A stretch of DNA of 64,000 bases. It comes from CAYPNP01 sp964412195. Its GTDB lineage: Bacteria; Acidobacteriota; JAAYUB01. A program made the translations under genes and the position numbers. Below the pieces are notes generated by a model, which worked only from the letters and a program-made list of their open reading frames with translations, had not been told where the DNA came from and searched no databases. Each line of letters opens with the position of its first letter. Positions within the stretch are counted from its first letter, which is position 1. Positions 43,801 through 53,062 of this stretch are shown in pieces. The stretch spans positions 26,042-90,041 of the forward strand of contig CAYPNP010000018.1 of NCBI GenBank assembly GCA_964412195.1, in the 5' to 3' direction.

Positions 43801-44145
43801 GAGGCCGCCCTGGGTCAGGTCGGCGGCCTCGTGGAGGGTCAGCCGGCGGGGCGCGCCCGCGCCGGGGTCCAGCACGTAGATATCATTCCCGCCGTCCCGC
43901 CCGGAGGTGAAGGCCAGGCTCCGGCCGTCCGGCAGCCAGACGGGCCGCTGGTCATAGGCCGGATTGGCCGTCAGCCGCTGGGCGGCGCCGCCCGCCGCGG
44001 GTGCCACCCAGATGTCGCCCTGCCAGGAGAAGGCGATCTTCGCGCCGTCGGGCGAGGGCGCCGGGTATCTGGGCATGACCGGCGTGGCCGCCGACGCCGC
44101 TCCTGTGATCAGGGCCAGGCTGAGCAGGGCGATCAAACGTCTCAT
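40894..44145 (-). CDS. Tricorn-like S41-family serine protease
   Basis: A 1083-aa exported protease. Signal peptide 1-19; residues 25-640 form two beta-propellers of PD40/WD-like repeats (many SPDGRxLAF and SPDGKLLVY units); a Lys/Ala-rich charged insert lies around 535-575; a PDZ domain lies about 768-825 (AARVDVGLKAGDRITAVNG); and the S41 core follows (DVRNNGGGWTTDYL, then the nucleophile region YSNAEIFSW near 980). Tricorn enzymes degrade oligopeptides; bacterial homologues with signal peptides act in the periplasm. The start has GGAGG at an ideal distance. Divergent from the beta-galactosidase gene. Confidence 0.88.
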   Translation of the reverse strand: MRRLIALLSLALITGAASAATPVMPRYPAPSPDGAKIAFSWQGDIWVAPAAGGAAQRLTANPAYDQRPVWLPDGRSLAFTSGRDGGNDIYVLDPGAGAPRRLTLHEAADLTQGGLGGDVVFTSVRHAAFDRMPAVYRIPAGGGTEALLVKVLALEAAPSPDGRRLALVRGGTPAQRRHYRGSASRDLWLMDLPGGRLERLTDTPFDEDGVSWAGNDALVFRSDNNGPDRNLFRLDLADRRLTQLTRHSGDDVRGPRCSADGRVAAYELWDALWTVPADGSAAPRRLELDVPADALLPATERQTYTADASEIAPSPDGRQVALVVAGDIFVAARWPKDAASVAAPPTVRVTDTPARERDVAWSPDGKLLVYASDRAGQLDLYAAKPAGRDDGAFTKAAGFAETRLTETPGDEFLPRFSPDGQQLAFLRDRGSLAVAKPDGSEAKTILAHWMPLEYAWSPDSRWFAVSREDQAANIEILILPAAGGEPVNISQHPGFDMSPAWSPDGRRLYWLSNRHARTLDLWSVYLTQADHERSPEEWLLLFEEEEAAKKAKADDKAKPDDKAKSAEKPGDKPAEKPKETAVPPVKIDFAGIHERARLVLALPGDEGDPAVSPDGRTIVFSAELDGERDLYKVRWDGKELKRLTTGDAKPTRPSFAKDGKLVFYRTGKGTVGSCDLEGKPGDPAPFAARHEVNREALRRQVYEEAWRELDRGFYDPAFHGADWAALRERYRPLAIGASTREDFEEVVNLLGGELNASHMRFVAAGAPKVVPTGDLGAEVEPASDGASVVVTEVLPDSPAARVDVGLKAGDRITAVNGKPLAAGENFYARLADTVKQRVTLHVAGAAGERDVELRPGTLAQARELRYQAWVKERRALVEQWSGGKLGYIHIQGMDEPSLEDFERDLFAAAAGKWGLIIDVRNNGGGWTTDYLMAILSVRRHAWTVPRGADPAVKAYPDAERLPLPAWTRPALAICDQDSYSNAEIFSWAFQTLGRGPVVGTPTFGAVISTGGAQLTDGSFVRLPGRGWYVAGSGINEENHGCVPDAVVVQPPEQDFGAGADDQLAKAVEVLLARLPADQSQLPW

Positions 44146-44336
44146 GGGGTTTCCTCCGTGGGGATCTCGGAATCGCATCCGCGAAATCGCATGGTGATCC
44201 ATGCCGGGAGGGGAAATCAAGCCTTTTGTCCCGGACCGGATCCGGAAATCGCGGCTTGCGCCCGCGAGGCCGGGGTGTGGTATCATCGGGCACCATGCCA
44301 TTCGGCACGAGACACAATCTCACGGGAGAAGCGCCC

Positions 44337-47300
44337 ATGCGTCCACGCCCAGGCGGACGGCCCCGACTGTCCGGCGGATCCGCGTCCCTCGGTGTGATCC
44401 TGTTTGCCCTGGCGGCCGTCCTCTGGCTGGCGCCGCCCGCCGCCCGGGGGCAGGCCCCCGCCGCCGGCGAAGCGGAGCCGGCGCCGGAGTGGGAGAATCC
44501 GAAGATCTGCCACGTCGGCACCGAGCCGCCCTACGCCACGGCCATGCCCTTCCCCGACGTGGCCGGCGCCCGGGTCCTGGACCCGAAGGCCTCGCCGCTG
44601 TGGCAGTCCCTGGACGGCCAGTGGAAGTTCCACTGGGTGCCGAAGCCCGCGGACCGGCCGGCCGGCTTCGAGCAGGACGGTTTCGACGCCTCCGGCTGGG
44701 GCGAGATCGAGGTGCCCTCCAACTGGGAGTTCCAGGGCTACGGCGTGCCCATCTACGTGAACATTCCCTACGAGTTTCCCGGCAAGCCGAATCCGCCGCA
44801 CGTTCCGCACGACGACAACCCGGTGGGCTGCTACAAGCGCTGGTTCACCGTCCCGACGGCCTGGGCCGACAAGGAAGTCTTTGTCCACTTCGGTGCGGTC
44901 AAGTCGGCGTTCTACATCTGGGTGAACGGCCAGTACGTCGGTTTCAGCAAGGACGCCAAGACGCCGGCCGAGTGGCGCCTGACGCCCTACCTGCGCCCCG
45001 GCGCCAACTCCATCGCCCTGGCGGTCTACCGCTGGAGCGACGGCACCTACCTGGAGTGCCAGGACATGTGGCGCATCAGCGGCATCACCCGCGGCGTGTA
45101 CCTCTACGCCGCCCCGCCGGCGCGCGTCCGCGACTTCTGGGTCCGGGCCGGCCTCGACGAGAGCTACACCGGCGGCCGCCTGAAGGTCTCGGCGGACCTG
45201 GTCAACCATCATCCCACCGCGCCGGTCCGGCCGATGGCGCTGGTGCTGCGCCTCTTCGACCCCGACGGGCAGGAGCTGGTGACCGAGCGCCGGCCGGTGG
45301 ACCTGAACGGTCGGGACCGGGCGGCGGTGGACTTCGAGCGCGCCGTGGACAAGCCCCGGCCGTGGTCGGCCGAGACGCCGGTCCTGTACAACGTGGTGCT
45401 GGAGCTGCAGGACGAGGCGGGCCGCACCCTAGAGGCGGTCGGCTGCCGGACCGGCTTCCGCACCGTGGAGGTCCGCGGCGGCCGGCTGCTGGTCAACGGC
45501 GTGCCCATCCGGATCCGCGGCGTGAACCGGCACGAGCACGACCCGCGCACGCTCCACGTGATGAGCGACGCCGTGATGCGGCGGGACATCCAGCTCATGA
45601 AGCAGTTCAACCTCAATGCCGTGCGGACCTGCCACTACCCCAACGACCCGCGCTGGTACGACCTCTGCGACCAGTACGGGCTCTACGTCGTGGACGAGGC
45701 GAACATCGAGTCGCACGGCATGGGCTACGGCGAGAAGTCCCTGGCCAAGAACCCCGACTGGAAGGAAGCCCACCTCGACCGGACCGTCCGGATGGTGGAG
45801 CGGGACAAGAACCACCCGTCGGTGATCATTTGGTCGCTGGGCAACGAGGCCGGCGACGGGCCGAACTTCGCCGCCACCTACGCCTGGGTCAAGGAGCGCG
45901 ACCCCGGCCGGCCGGTCCACTACGAGCGCACCGGCGAGGGGCCGAACACCGACATCGTCTGCCCGATGTACGAGTGGAGCTACCTGCTGGAGTACGCCGC
46001 CCGGTGGCAGCGCCGCCCCCTGATCCTGTGCGAGTACGCCCACTCCATGGGCAACAGCACCGGCAACCTGCAGGACACCTGGGACATCATCGAGCGCTAC
46101 GACCAGCTCCAGGGCGGCTTCATCTGGGACTGGGTCGACCAGGGCGTGGTCAAGACCGCCCCCGACGGGCGGGAATACTACGGCTACGGCGGCGACTGGG
46201 GGCCGCCGGGGACGCCCTCCGACAACGACTTCTGCATCAACGGGCTGGTGCTGCCGGACCGCACGCCCCACCCGGCCCTCTGGGAGGTGAAGAAGGTCTA
46301 CCAGCCGGTGGCCTTCCGGCCGGTGCCCCTGACGGCGGACCGCTTCGAGATCGAGAACAAGCAGGACTTCGCCAGTTTGGACCGGTTTGTGCTGACGTGG
46401 GAGGTCCAGGCCGACGGCCGCCCGGTGGCGCGCGGCACCCTCGGCCGGCTGGACGTGCCGCCGCATGCCCGGCGGGAGGTGACGGTGGAGCTGCCTCCCT
46501 TCCCGCTGGAGCCGGGAGCGGAATACTTCCTGAATTTCCAGGCGGCAACGGCGGAGGCCACCGACCTGGTGCCGGCGGGACACATCGCCGCCGTGGCCCA
46601 GTTCCCGCTGCCGGTGCGCGCGCCCGCGGCGACGGCCGGCCCCGTGGCGGGCGGGCCGCTGCGGGTGGAGCAGGACGAGACGCGGGTCACCGTCAGCGGC
46701 ACGGACTTTCACGTGATCTTCGACCGGAAGACCGGCGAGCTAGCGGAGTACGCCGCCGGCGGGCGTCCGCTGCTCCTGCAGGGGCCGGCGCCCAACTTCT
46801 GGCGGGCACCCACCGACAATGACTTCGGCAATAAGATGCCGGCGGTTTCCGGCGTTTGGAGAAAAGCCGGGGCGGAGCGGAGACTGGTTCACTTCGAGGT
46901 GGAGCCGGAGGGCGAAGTGGAGGTCCGGGTGACGGCCGAGTTCGAGCTGGCCGGGACGCCCGCCCGGAGCACCCTGACTTACACCGTGGGGCGCGACGGC
47001 GCCGTGGACGTCGAACACGCCTTGGTGGTGGGCGCGCCGGACCTGCCGGAGTTGCCGCGATTCGGCGTGACCTGCCGGCTGCCGGCGGAGCTGAGCCGGA
47101 TGGAATACCTCGGGCGGGGTCCGCAGGAAAACTACTGCGACCGGAACACCGCCGCCCTGGTGGGCCGCTACCAGGGCGCCGTGGCGGAGCAGTACTTCCC
47201 CTACATCAGCCCCCAGGAGACGGGCAACAAGACCGACGTGCGCTGGGCCGCCTTCACCGATGCCGAAGGGCGGGGGCTGCTGGTGGTCGGGCAGCCGCTG

Positions 47301-47573
47301 CTGAGCCTGTCGGCGCTGCCCTTCACTGTGGAGGACCTGACCCAGGAGAAGCGGGGCAGCCGGCACACCATCGACCTGGCGCCACGCGACTTCACGACCC
47401 TCTGCCTGGACCTGAAGCAGCGCGGGGTGGGCGGCGACGACTCGTGGGGGGCGACGCCGCACTCGCCCTACTGCGTGCCGGCGCGAGACTCCGCCTACTG
47501 GTTCCGGCTGGTCCCGCTGCGGGCGGGCGTGGACCCCGGGGTGAAGGCGCGCCGGCTCGGCTCCGGCCAGTGA
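44337..47573 (+). CDS. Secreted GH2 beta-galactosidase
   Basis: A 1078-aa LacZ-type glycoside hydrolase with a signal peptide (1-38). Domains in order: jelly-roll sugar-binding (about 60-260), Ig-like (265-370), TIM barrel (375-665), a second Ig-like domain and the large C-terminal beta-galactosidase domain (about 790-1060). The acid/base Glu504 is in WSLGNEAGDG and the nucleophile Glu566 in LCEYAHSMGNS. RIRGVNRHEHDP is typical. The substrate is probably a beta-galactoside of host or plant glycans. It is the first gene of a five-gene glycan cluster. The start follows GGGAGAAG. A weak TATCAT box lies at 44281. Confidence 0.92.
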   Translation: MRPRPGGRPRLSGGSASLGVILFALAAVLWLAPPAARGQAPAAGEAEPAPEWENPKICHVGTEPPYATAMPFPDVAGARVLDPKASPLWQSLDGQWKFHWVPKPADRPAGFEQDGFDASGWGEIEVPSNWEFQGYGVPIYVNIPYEFPGKPNPPHVPHDDNPVGCYKRWFTVPTAWADKEVFVHFGAVKSAFYIWVNGQYVGFSKDAKTPAEWRLTPYLRPGANSIALAVYRWSDGTYLECQDMWRISGITRGVYLYAAPPARVRDFWVRAGLDESYTGGRLKVSADLVNHHPTAPVRPMALVLRLFDPDGQELVTERRPVDLNGRDRAAVDFERAVDKPRPWSAETPVLYNVVLELQDEAGRTLEAVGCRTGFRTVEVRGGRLLVNGVPIRIRGVNRHEHDPRTLHVMSDAVMRRDIQLMKQFNLNAVRTCHYPNDPRWYDLCDQYGLYVVDEANIESHGMGYGEKSLAKNPDWKEAHLDRTVRMVERDKNHPSVIIWSLGNEAGDGPNFAATYAWVKERDPGRPVHYERTGEGPNTDIVCPMYEWSYLLEYAARWQRRPLILCEYAHSMGNSTGNLQDTWDIIERYDQLQGGFIWDWVDQGVVKTAPDGREYYGYGGDWGPPGTPSDNDFCINGLVLPDRTPHPALWEVKKVYQPVAFRPVPLTADRFEIENKQDFASLDRFVLTWEVQADGRPVARGTLGRLDVPPHARREVTVELPPFPLEPGAEYFLNFQAATAEATDLVPAGHIAAVAQFPLPVRAPAATAGPVAGGPLRVEQDETRVTVSGTDFHVIFDRKTGELAEYAAGGRPLLLQGPAPNFWRAPTDNDFGNKMPAVSGVWRKAGAERRLVHFEVEPEGEVEVRVTAEFELAGTPARSTLTYTVGRDGAVDVEHALVVGAPDLPELPRFGVTCRLPAELSRMEYLGRGPQENYCDRNTAALVGRYQGAVAEQYFPYISPQETGNKTDVRWAAFTDAEGRGLLVVGQPLLSLSALPFTVEDLTQEKRGSRHTIDLAPRDFTTLCLDLKQRGVGGDDSWGATPHSPYCVPARDSAYWFRLVPLRAGVDPGVKARRLGSGQ

Positions 47574-47587
47574 GGGCGCAGAGGGAA

Positions 47588-47688
47588 GGAAACGGCGGAG
47601 CGGCGGTGGGGCGAAACGGCGAAACGGCGACGTACACCGCGTCGCCCCGACGCGGGAGGATGGAACGGGACTGAACGAAACGGCGAAC
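47588..47688. repeat. Short-unit array (CGGCGAAA family), copy 3, with hairpin
   Basis: GGAAACGGCGGAGCGGCGG and GGCGAAACGGCGAAACGGCG units are followed by the hairpin word CGCGTCGCCCCGACGCGGG and more CGGCGAA units. This is the same layout as 29092-29190. It occupies the gap between the GH2 and GH-D-like genes. Confidence 0.7.
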
Positions 47689-47712
47689 GAGGATCTGAAC
47701 GGGAGGTCGGCG

Positions 47713-50451
47713 ATGAGAGGTTGGACCAGTTTGCTCCTGGTGGCGCTGCTGGCCGGTGTGGTGTTGGCGGATGAGCCGCCGGCGGCCGCGGTCCGGGCCG
47801 GCGCGGAGACCGGTTCCGGCGGGCAGGCCCTATGGCTGGACAACGGCCGGGTGTCGTGCGAGGTGCGCCTCGAGAACGGCCGGCTGACGGGCGACCGGAT
47901 CGCCGCGGCGACCGGCCCCGACGGCAAGTCCGGCGCCGCCCTCGAGACCGACGCCGACTTCTGCCTCGACGTGGTCTGGACCGACTGGCGTGCCCCGGGC
48001 AAGATCGACAACGCCGACAATCCAGTCCGGCTGGGCAAGGACTTCTTCCGCTTCGACCGGCACGAGACCGCGGCCGCCGAGGGCGGTGCGCAGGACCTCA
48101 CCCTCTACTTCAAGGGCCGGGACATCCCGCTGGAGCTGCGCCTGACCTACCGTCTGGCCCCGGGCGACTTCTTCGTCCGGCGCCGGCTGGAAGTGCTCGA
48201 TCCCGGCGGCCCGCGCCATTTCCTGCAGCGGATCTGGACCGAGGACTGTGCGCTGGCGAATGCCGCCGAAATCGTCAAGGACGGCGGCTTCGGCCAGCCG
48301 GCGGCGTGGAAGCTGTCGCCTTCAGCCGGGGCATTCGCCGGCCTGGAGTGGCCGGCGGCTGAAAACCGGATCCGCGCGGGCCGCGACGGGCGCGCCCAGC
48401 TCAGCTGCGGGCAGGAGATGGGCGAGCGCATCGGGCCGGGAGGGATCGCCGGCGACTGGACGGTGCTCGCCGTGACGCCCGACGCGCGGGTCCGGCACTG
48501 GTTCTTCGCCTACCTCGACCGCGTGCGGGTGGCGCCTCTGCGGCCCTACATGCTCTACAACTCCTGGTACGACCTGCGCTCGCCGGAGCTGTCCAAGGAG
48601 CCGGGCACGGTGATGAACGAGGCCAACGTGCTCCGGATCATCGACCTGTTCCGCAAGAACATGACCGAGAAGTACGGCCTGCGCCTGGACGCCTTCGTGC
48701 TGGACGACGGCTGGGACGTCTACCGCAGCGACTGGGCGCTGCGGCAGGCCGAGTTCCCCCGGGGATTGCGGCCCGTCGCCGACGCGCTGCAGCCGACCGG
48801 CACGGCGCTGGGCCTCTGGTTCGGCCCCACGGGCGGCTACTCCAAGCGCCCCTGGCGCCTGGAGTACATGAAGACCCACGGCTACGAACTGACGGGCGAC
48901 CAGCTGTGCGTCGCCGGGAAGAACTACCACGCCCTGCTGAAGCAGCGCGTGTCCGACTTCACCGACCGGGACGGCGTCGGCTACTACAAGTGGGACGGGA
49001 TCCAGTTCGCCTGCAGCGAGCCGGACCACGGCCACCCGGTGGACATCTACTCCCGCCGGGCGGTCCTGGCGGCGGTGGCCGACCTGGCCGGCACGGTGCG
49101 GTCGAAGCGGCCGGACGCCTTCCTGAACATCACCTCCGGGACGTGGCTGAGCCCCTGGTGGCTGCGCTTCGCCAACCAGATCTGGATGGGCGGCGAGGAC
49201 TACGGCTACGCCGACGTGCCCTCCATCAGCCGGCGGGACGCCGCCATCACCTACCGCGACGCGGTGCTGCACGAGGACTTCAAGGAATTCGACTTCTGGT
49301 TCCCCCTGGCCAACCTGATGACCCACGGCATCATCAAGGGCCACCTCGAGCGGCTGGGCGGCGAGGCCGACCCGCTAGACAAGTTTACCGACGACGTGGT
49401 GCTCTACTTCGCTCGCGGCGTGTCCATGTACGAGTTCTACATCTCGCCGGACCTGCTGACCGACGGCGAGTGGCGGGCCATCTCCGAGACCGCCCGCTGG
49501 GCCAGGGACCGCTTCCCGCTCCTGCGCGAGGCGGAGATGATCGGGGGGCGGCCGCTGGCCGGAGAGCCTTATGGCTACGTCCACTTCGCGGGGAAGCGCG
49601 GGATCGTGGCCGCCCGCAACCCGTACATCCGGCCGTCCAAGCTGGCCGTGCCGCTGACGCACGAGCAAGGGCTGGACGCCGACGCCGCCGGGCTGGTGCT
49701 GGAGCGGGTCTATCCCACCCGCTGGGCCGGCCCGCGGCTGTATCGTGCGGGCGAGACGGCGGAGCTGGAGCTGGACGGCTACGAGACCGCCGTCTACGAG
49801 ATCTATCCGCTGGCCGAGGCCGCCGGGCCGCTGCCGGCCGGAATCGAGTTCGAATCAACTCCGGCTGCGGGCGGCCAGGTGAACCTGGCCGTCTACCCGG
49901 CCGCGGCCGGCGAGCTGCGGTTCCTGGATCCCGCGGCGGTGGCGACGGCTGCGCCGCTGGCCCTGGCGCCCGCTCCGGTTCCGCCGGCGGCCGGGGCGGC
50001 GCGGGTGTGGGCCTCCGACGGCGGTTCGACGCTTTCCGTCGAGCTGGAGGTGGACGCCTCGATGACCGACGCCGCCGTGTGCATCCTGCTCCAGCCGCCC
50101 AAGGAAGCGGCCCCGGCGCCGCTGCCGGAACTCCGCTGCCACCTGGATTACAAGCCGGCCACGGTACAACGTGAGCAGGAGCCCGGCAAGTGGGCCTGGA
50201 TCAACGTTCCCGTCAAGCCCGGCCGCCACGCCCTGGTGGCCAAGCTGGCGCCGGGGGAAGGCGGCCAGGCCTGGCAGGGCAAGGCGTCGGTCTGGGTGGT
50301 GGGCCGGCAGAAGCGGGCCGGCGTGCCGCTGGCGGTAACGGCGGCTCGTCCCGTCACGGAGCGGCCCCTGCCGCCGCGCCCGTGGCCGGCCGGCGAGCGG
50401 CGTCGGAGCCAGCCGGTGGGGATGGCCGAGTTGGCCGTAACGGGGAAGTAG
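47713..50451 (+). CDS. Secreted clan GH-D-like (GH36-type) glycoside hydrolase
   Basis: A 912-aa protein with a signal peptide (1-19), an N-terminal beta-sandwich (30-260), a TIM-barrel region (about 275-560) and C-terminal beta domains. The barrel shows clan GH-D features: FVLDDGWDVYRSDW (strand with DDGW), LGLWFGPTGGYSKR, and YYKWDGIQF with the probable nucleophile Asp in a KWD motif. This suggests an alpha-galactosidase or alpha-N-acetylgalactosaminidase, but the family cannot be fixed by eye. It follows the GH2 gene and precedes the GH20 gene. ATG 47713 has GGGAGG upstream. Confidence 0.65.
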   Translation: MRGWTSLLLVALLAGVVLADEPPAAAVRAGAETGSGGQALWLDNGRVSCEVRLENGRLTGDRIAAATGPDGKSGAALETDADFCLDVVWTDWRAPGKIDNADNPVRLGKDFFRFDRHETAAAEGGAQDLTLYFKGRDIPLELRLTYRLAPGDFFVRRRLEVLDPGGPRHFLQRIWTEDCALANAAEIVKDGGFGQPAAWKLSPSAGAFAGLEWPAAENRIRAGRDGRAQLSCGQEMGERIGPGGIAGDWTVLAVTPDARVRHWFFAYLDRVRVAPLRPYMLYNSWYDLRSPELSKEPGTVMNEANVLRIIDLFRKNMTEKYGLRLDAFVLDDGWDVYRSDWALRQAEFPRGLRPVADALQPTGTALGLWFGPTGGYSKRPWRLEYMKTHGYELTGDQLCVAGKNYHALLKQRVSDFTDRDGVGYYKWDGIQFACSEPDHGHPVDIYSRRAVLAAVADLAGTVRSKRPDAFLNITSGTWLSPWWLRFANQIWMGGEDYGYADVPSISRRDAAITYRDAVLHEDFKEFDFWFPLANLMTHGIIKGHLERLGGEADPLDKFTDDVVLYFARGVSMYEFYISPDLLTDGEWRAISETARWARDRFPLLREAEMIGGRPLAGEPYGYVHFAGKRGIVAARNPYIRPSKLAVPLTHEQGLDADAAGLVLERVYPTRWAGPRLYRAGETAELELDGYETAVYEIYPLAEAAGPLPAGIEFESTPAAGGQVNLAVYPAAAGELRFLDPAAVATAAPLALAPAPVPPAAGAARVWASDGGSTLSVELEVDASMTDAAVCILLQPPKEAAPAPLPELRCHLDYKPATVQREQEPGKWAWINVPVKPGRHALVAKLAPGEGGQAWQGKASVWVVGRQKRAGVPLAVTAARPVTERPLPPRPWPAGERRRSQPVGMAELAVTGK

Positions 50452-50501
50452 TTGAACCGCAAAGACGCGAAGGACGCAAAGAATACTCTTGGGTACGGAG
50501 A

Positions 50502-50621
50502 GAACGTTGAACGCTGAACGCCGAACGCTGAATGTCGAACGCAATCCAATGGAGCGATCCAGATGGCGGAGATTTCCGTTCAGCGTTCAGAGTTCGACGT
50601 TCGACGTTCGGCGTTCGGTTC
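50502..50621. repeat. Short-unit array with inverted arms (GAACGCTGAACG family)
   Basis: Left arm 50502-50541 repeats GAACGCTGAACGCC units. Right arm 50577-50621 is the inverse (GTTCAGAGTTCGACGTTCG). A 35-nt spacer contains the GH20 ATG at 50549, so the right arm is translated. Confidence 0.75.
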
Positions 50622-52930
50622 GCTCTTCCCGGGCGTGGCGCCTTTTCGGTTTGATTTTCTGGATGCTGATGCTCGGGTCACTGGCTTATGCAGCGGCGGA
50701 GCGGGGCTTGGTGCCGCAGCCCGAAAAGGTCCGCTGGACGGATGAGGGCTTTCTGCTGCGGGACGGCACGCCCATCGTTTGCCTGGATCCCGCCGCGGCC
50801 GGGGTGGCGAAGTTCCTGCAGGCGGAGTTGTCCAGGCAGGGGCTCCGGCTGGACGTGGTGACGGCGGCGCAGGTTTTTGGAAAAGGGGCGGAGATCCGCC
50901 TGCGCCTGGACGGCGCCGGCAAGAAGCTGGGGCCGGAAGGGTACAGCCTCCAGGTGGATCGCCGGGGAGTGAAGGTTCGCGCCAGCAAGCCGGCCGGGTT
51001 GTTCTACGGCGTCCAGACGTTGCTCCAGCTTCTGCCGCCCGGCCCGACACCGGCGGTTCCCCAATCCCTCGCCGTCCCCGGCGTGAAGATCACCGACCGG
51101 CCGCGCTTCTCCTGGCGCGGCATGCACCTGGACGTCGGCCGCCACGTCTTCCCGGTGGAGTTCGTCAAGAAGTACATCGACCTGCTGGCCCGCCACAAGA
51201 TGAACACCTTTCACTGGCACCTCACCGACGACCAGGGCTGGCGGATCGAGATCCAGCGATACCCGAGGCTGACGGAGGTCGGCGCCTGGCGGACCGAGCC
51301 CGACGGCAGCCGGTACGGCGGATTCTACACGCAGGCCGAAATTCGGGAGGTGGTCGCCTTTGCTGCCGAACGATTTGTGACCGTGGTGCCGGAGATCGAG
51401 CTACCCGGCCACGCCCGGGCGGCCCTGGCCGCCTACCCGGAGTTGTCCTGCGCCGGGGAGGCGCTGCCGGTGCCGGCCACCTGGGGCATCTTCGAGGACG
51501 TCTATTGCGCCGGCAACGACGTCACCCTCACGTTCCTGGAAAACGTCCTGTCGGAGGTGGCCGACCTCTTCCCCGGCCCCTGGTTCCACGTCGGCGGCGA
51601 CGAGTGCCCCAAGGACCGCTGGCAGGCCTGCCCCCGCTGCCAGGCGCGGATGCGGCAGGAGGGCCTGAAGGACGAGATGGAGCTGCAGAGCTGGTTCATT
51701 CGCCGGATCGAGCCCTTCCTGGCGGCGCGGGGCAAGCGCCTGGTCGGCTGGGACGAGATCCTGGAGGGCGGCCTGCCGCCGCGGGCCACGGTGATGTCCT
51801 GGCGCGGCACGGAGGGTGGGATCGAGGCCGCCCGCTCCGGCCACGACGTGGTCATGAGCCCCACCAGCCACTGCTACTTCGACTACTACCAGGCCCGGGA
51901 GGGCGAACCCCCGGGCATCGGCGGCTACATCCCGCTGGAGCAGGTCTACGCCTTCGAGCCGGTCCCGCCGGAGCTTTCGAAGAAGGAGGCCCGGCACATC
52001 CTGGGCGGCCAGGGCAACGTCTGGACCGAGTACATAAACGACCCGGCGCAAGTTGAATACATGGCTTTCCCGCGGTTGTGCGCCATGGCCGAGGTGCTCT
52101 GGTCCCCGCCCAAGGGCCGGGATTACGCGGATTTCACCCGGCGGATGGGAGACCAATACCTGCGCCTCGACGAGCGGGGGGTGAATTTCCGGATTCCCAC
52201 TCCCGAGGGTTTTGCCTCTCGCAATATCCTCCTGGCGACCGCGGGATCCATCCGTTTAAGTTCCCCGGTGCCCGGCGCCATCATCCGGTACACCCTGGAC
52301 GGCACTGATCCGACGGCACTCTCGCCGCGTTACGTTTCGCCATTGCAAGTGTCCGGCCAGCCATCGACCGAACTGCGGGCGCGACTCGAGATGCCCGTCG
52401 TACACCCTCCAGGCACTAAGCAGCCGGCAGGAAGGTTGGGCCCCGTAGCCCGGGGGATCTTCGAAACGCGCCTGCTCCGCGACTCCGCGCCTTCGAAAGG
52501 CCTGGTTGGAGGCATTCGCTGGAGCTGGTACAAGATCGATCCGGCGGAGGAGCTGGACCGGCTGCCCCCGACCGCGGCGGCGTCAGGCCGGTCGGAGCGG
52601 TTCGAGGTGCCCGACCCGGCGCCGGGCAAGGACGGGCTGATGGTCTGGTCCGGCTTCGTGGAGGTGCCGCGGGACGGGGTGTACGCCTTCACCTGCGCCG
52701 CCCGGGGCTGGAACTACCTCTGGATCGGCGACGAGCGGGTGGTGGCCAACAACGTCCGGGCGCCCGCCGCCGACCTCGAGGGCCCCGTCGCCCTGAAGCG
52801 CGGCTGGCACCCGATCACGGTGGCGGCGGTGCTGAAAGGCGGCGACTTTGTGCGGGTGTCAGTCGCCGGACCGGGGATGCCGAAGCAGGAGATCCCGCCG
52901 AAGCGACTGAAGGCCGGCGGGAAAAATTAG
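50549..52930 (+). CDS. Secreted GH20 beta-N-acetylhexosaminidase
   Basis: A 793-aa enzyme. A hydrophobic signal segment lies at about 34-50 (GLIFWMLMLGSLAYAAA). A GH20b domain (55-170), a GH20 TIM barrel (175-525) with WHLTDDQGWRIEI and the catalytic pair Asp351-Glu352 in HVGGDECPK, a chitobiase-type C-terminal domain (SPVPGAIIRYTLDGTDP, about 570-640) and a PA14-like end follow. It releases terminal GlcNAc or GalNAc. Residues 10-30 are encoded by an inverted-repeat arm (PFSVQSSTFDVRRS), and ATG 50549 has no ribosome-binding site, so the real start may be ATG 50663 or another codon. Its product would feed the kinase encoded next. Confidence 0.9.
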   Translation: MERSRWRRFPFSVQSSTFDVRRSVRSSRAWRLFGLIFWMLMLGSLAYAAAERGLVPQPEKVRWTDEGFLLRDGTPIVCLDPAAAGVAKFLQAELSRQGLRLDVVTAAQVFGKGAEIRLRLDGAGKKLGPEGYSLQVDRRGVKVRASKPAGLFYGVQTLLQLLPPGPTPAVPQSLAVPGVKITDRPRFSWRGMHLDVGRHVFPVEFVKKYIDLLARHKMNTFHWHLTDDQGWRIEIQRYPRLTEVGAWRTEPDGSRYGGFYTQAEIREVVAFAAERFVTVVPEIELPGHARAALAAYPELSCAGEALPVPATWGIFEDVYCAGNDVTLTFLENVLSEVADLFPGPWFHVGGDECPKDRWQACPRCQARMRQEGLKDEMELQSWFIRRIEPFLAARGKRLVGWDEILEGGLPPRATVMSWRGTEGGIEAARSGHDVVMSPTSHCYFDYYQAREGEPPGIGGYIPLEQVYAFEPVPPELSKKEARHILGGQGNVWTEYINDPAQVEYMAFPRLCAMAEVLWSPPKGRDYADFTRRMGDQYLRLDERGVNFRIPTPEGFASRNILLATAGSIRLSSPVPGAIIRYTLDGTDPTALSPRYVSPLQVSGQPSTELRARLEMPVVHPPGTKQPAGRLGPVARGIFETRLLRDSAPSKGLVGGIRWSWYKIDPAEELDRLPPTAAASGRSERFEVPDPAPGKDGLMVWSGFVEVPRDGVYAFTCAARGWNYLWIGDERVVANNVRAPAADLEGPVALKRGWHPITVAAVLKGGDFVRVSVAGPGMPKQEIPPKRLKAGGKN

Positions 52931-53062
52931 ACGCGGATGAACGCGGATGGACCCGGATGGGAGTACGCAAGGAATGAGATGACCCTGAACCAGGCGGTTT
53001 TCGCGGGAAGATGAGGCCGGCCGGGCACAGGAGATCCAGGGTTTGAAAGGAACGCAATCGGC

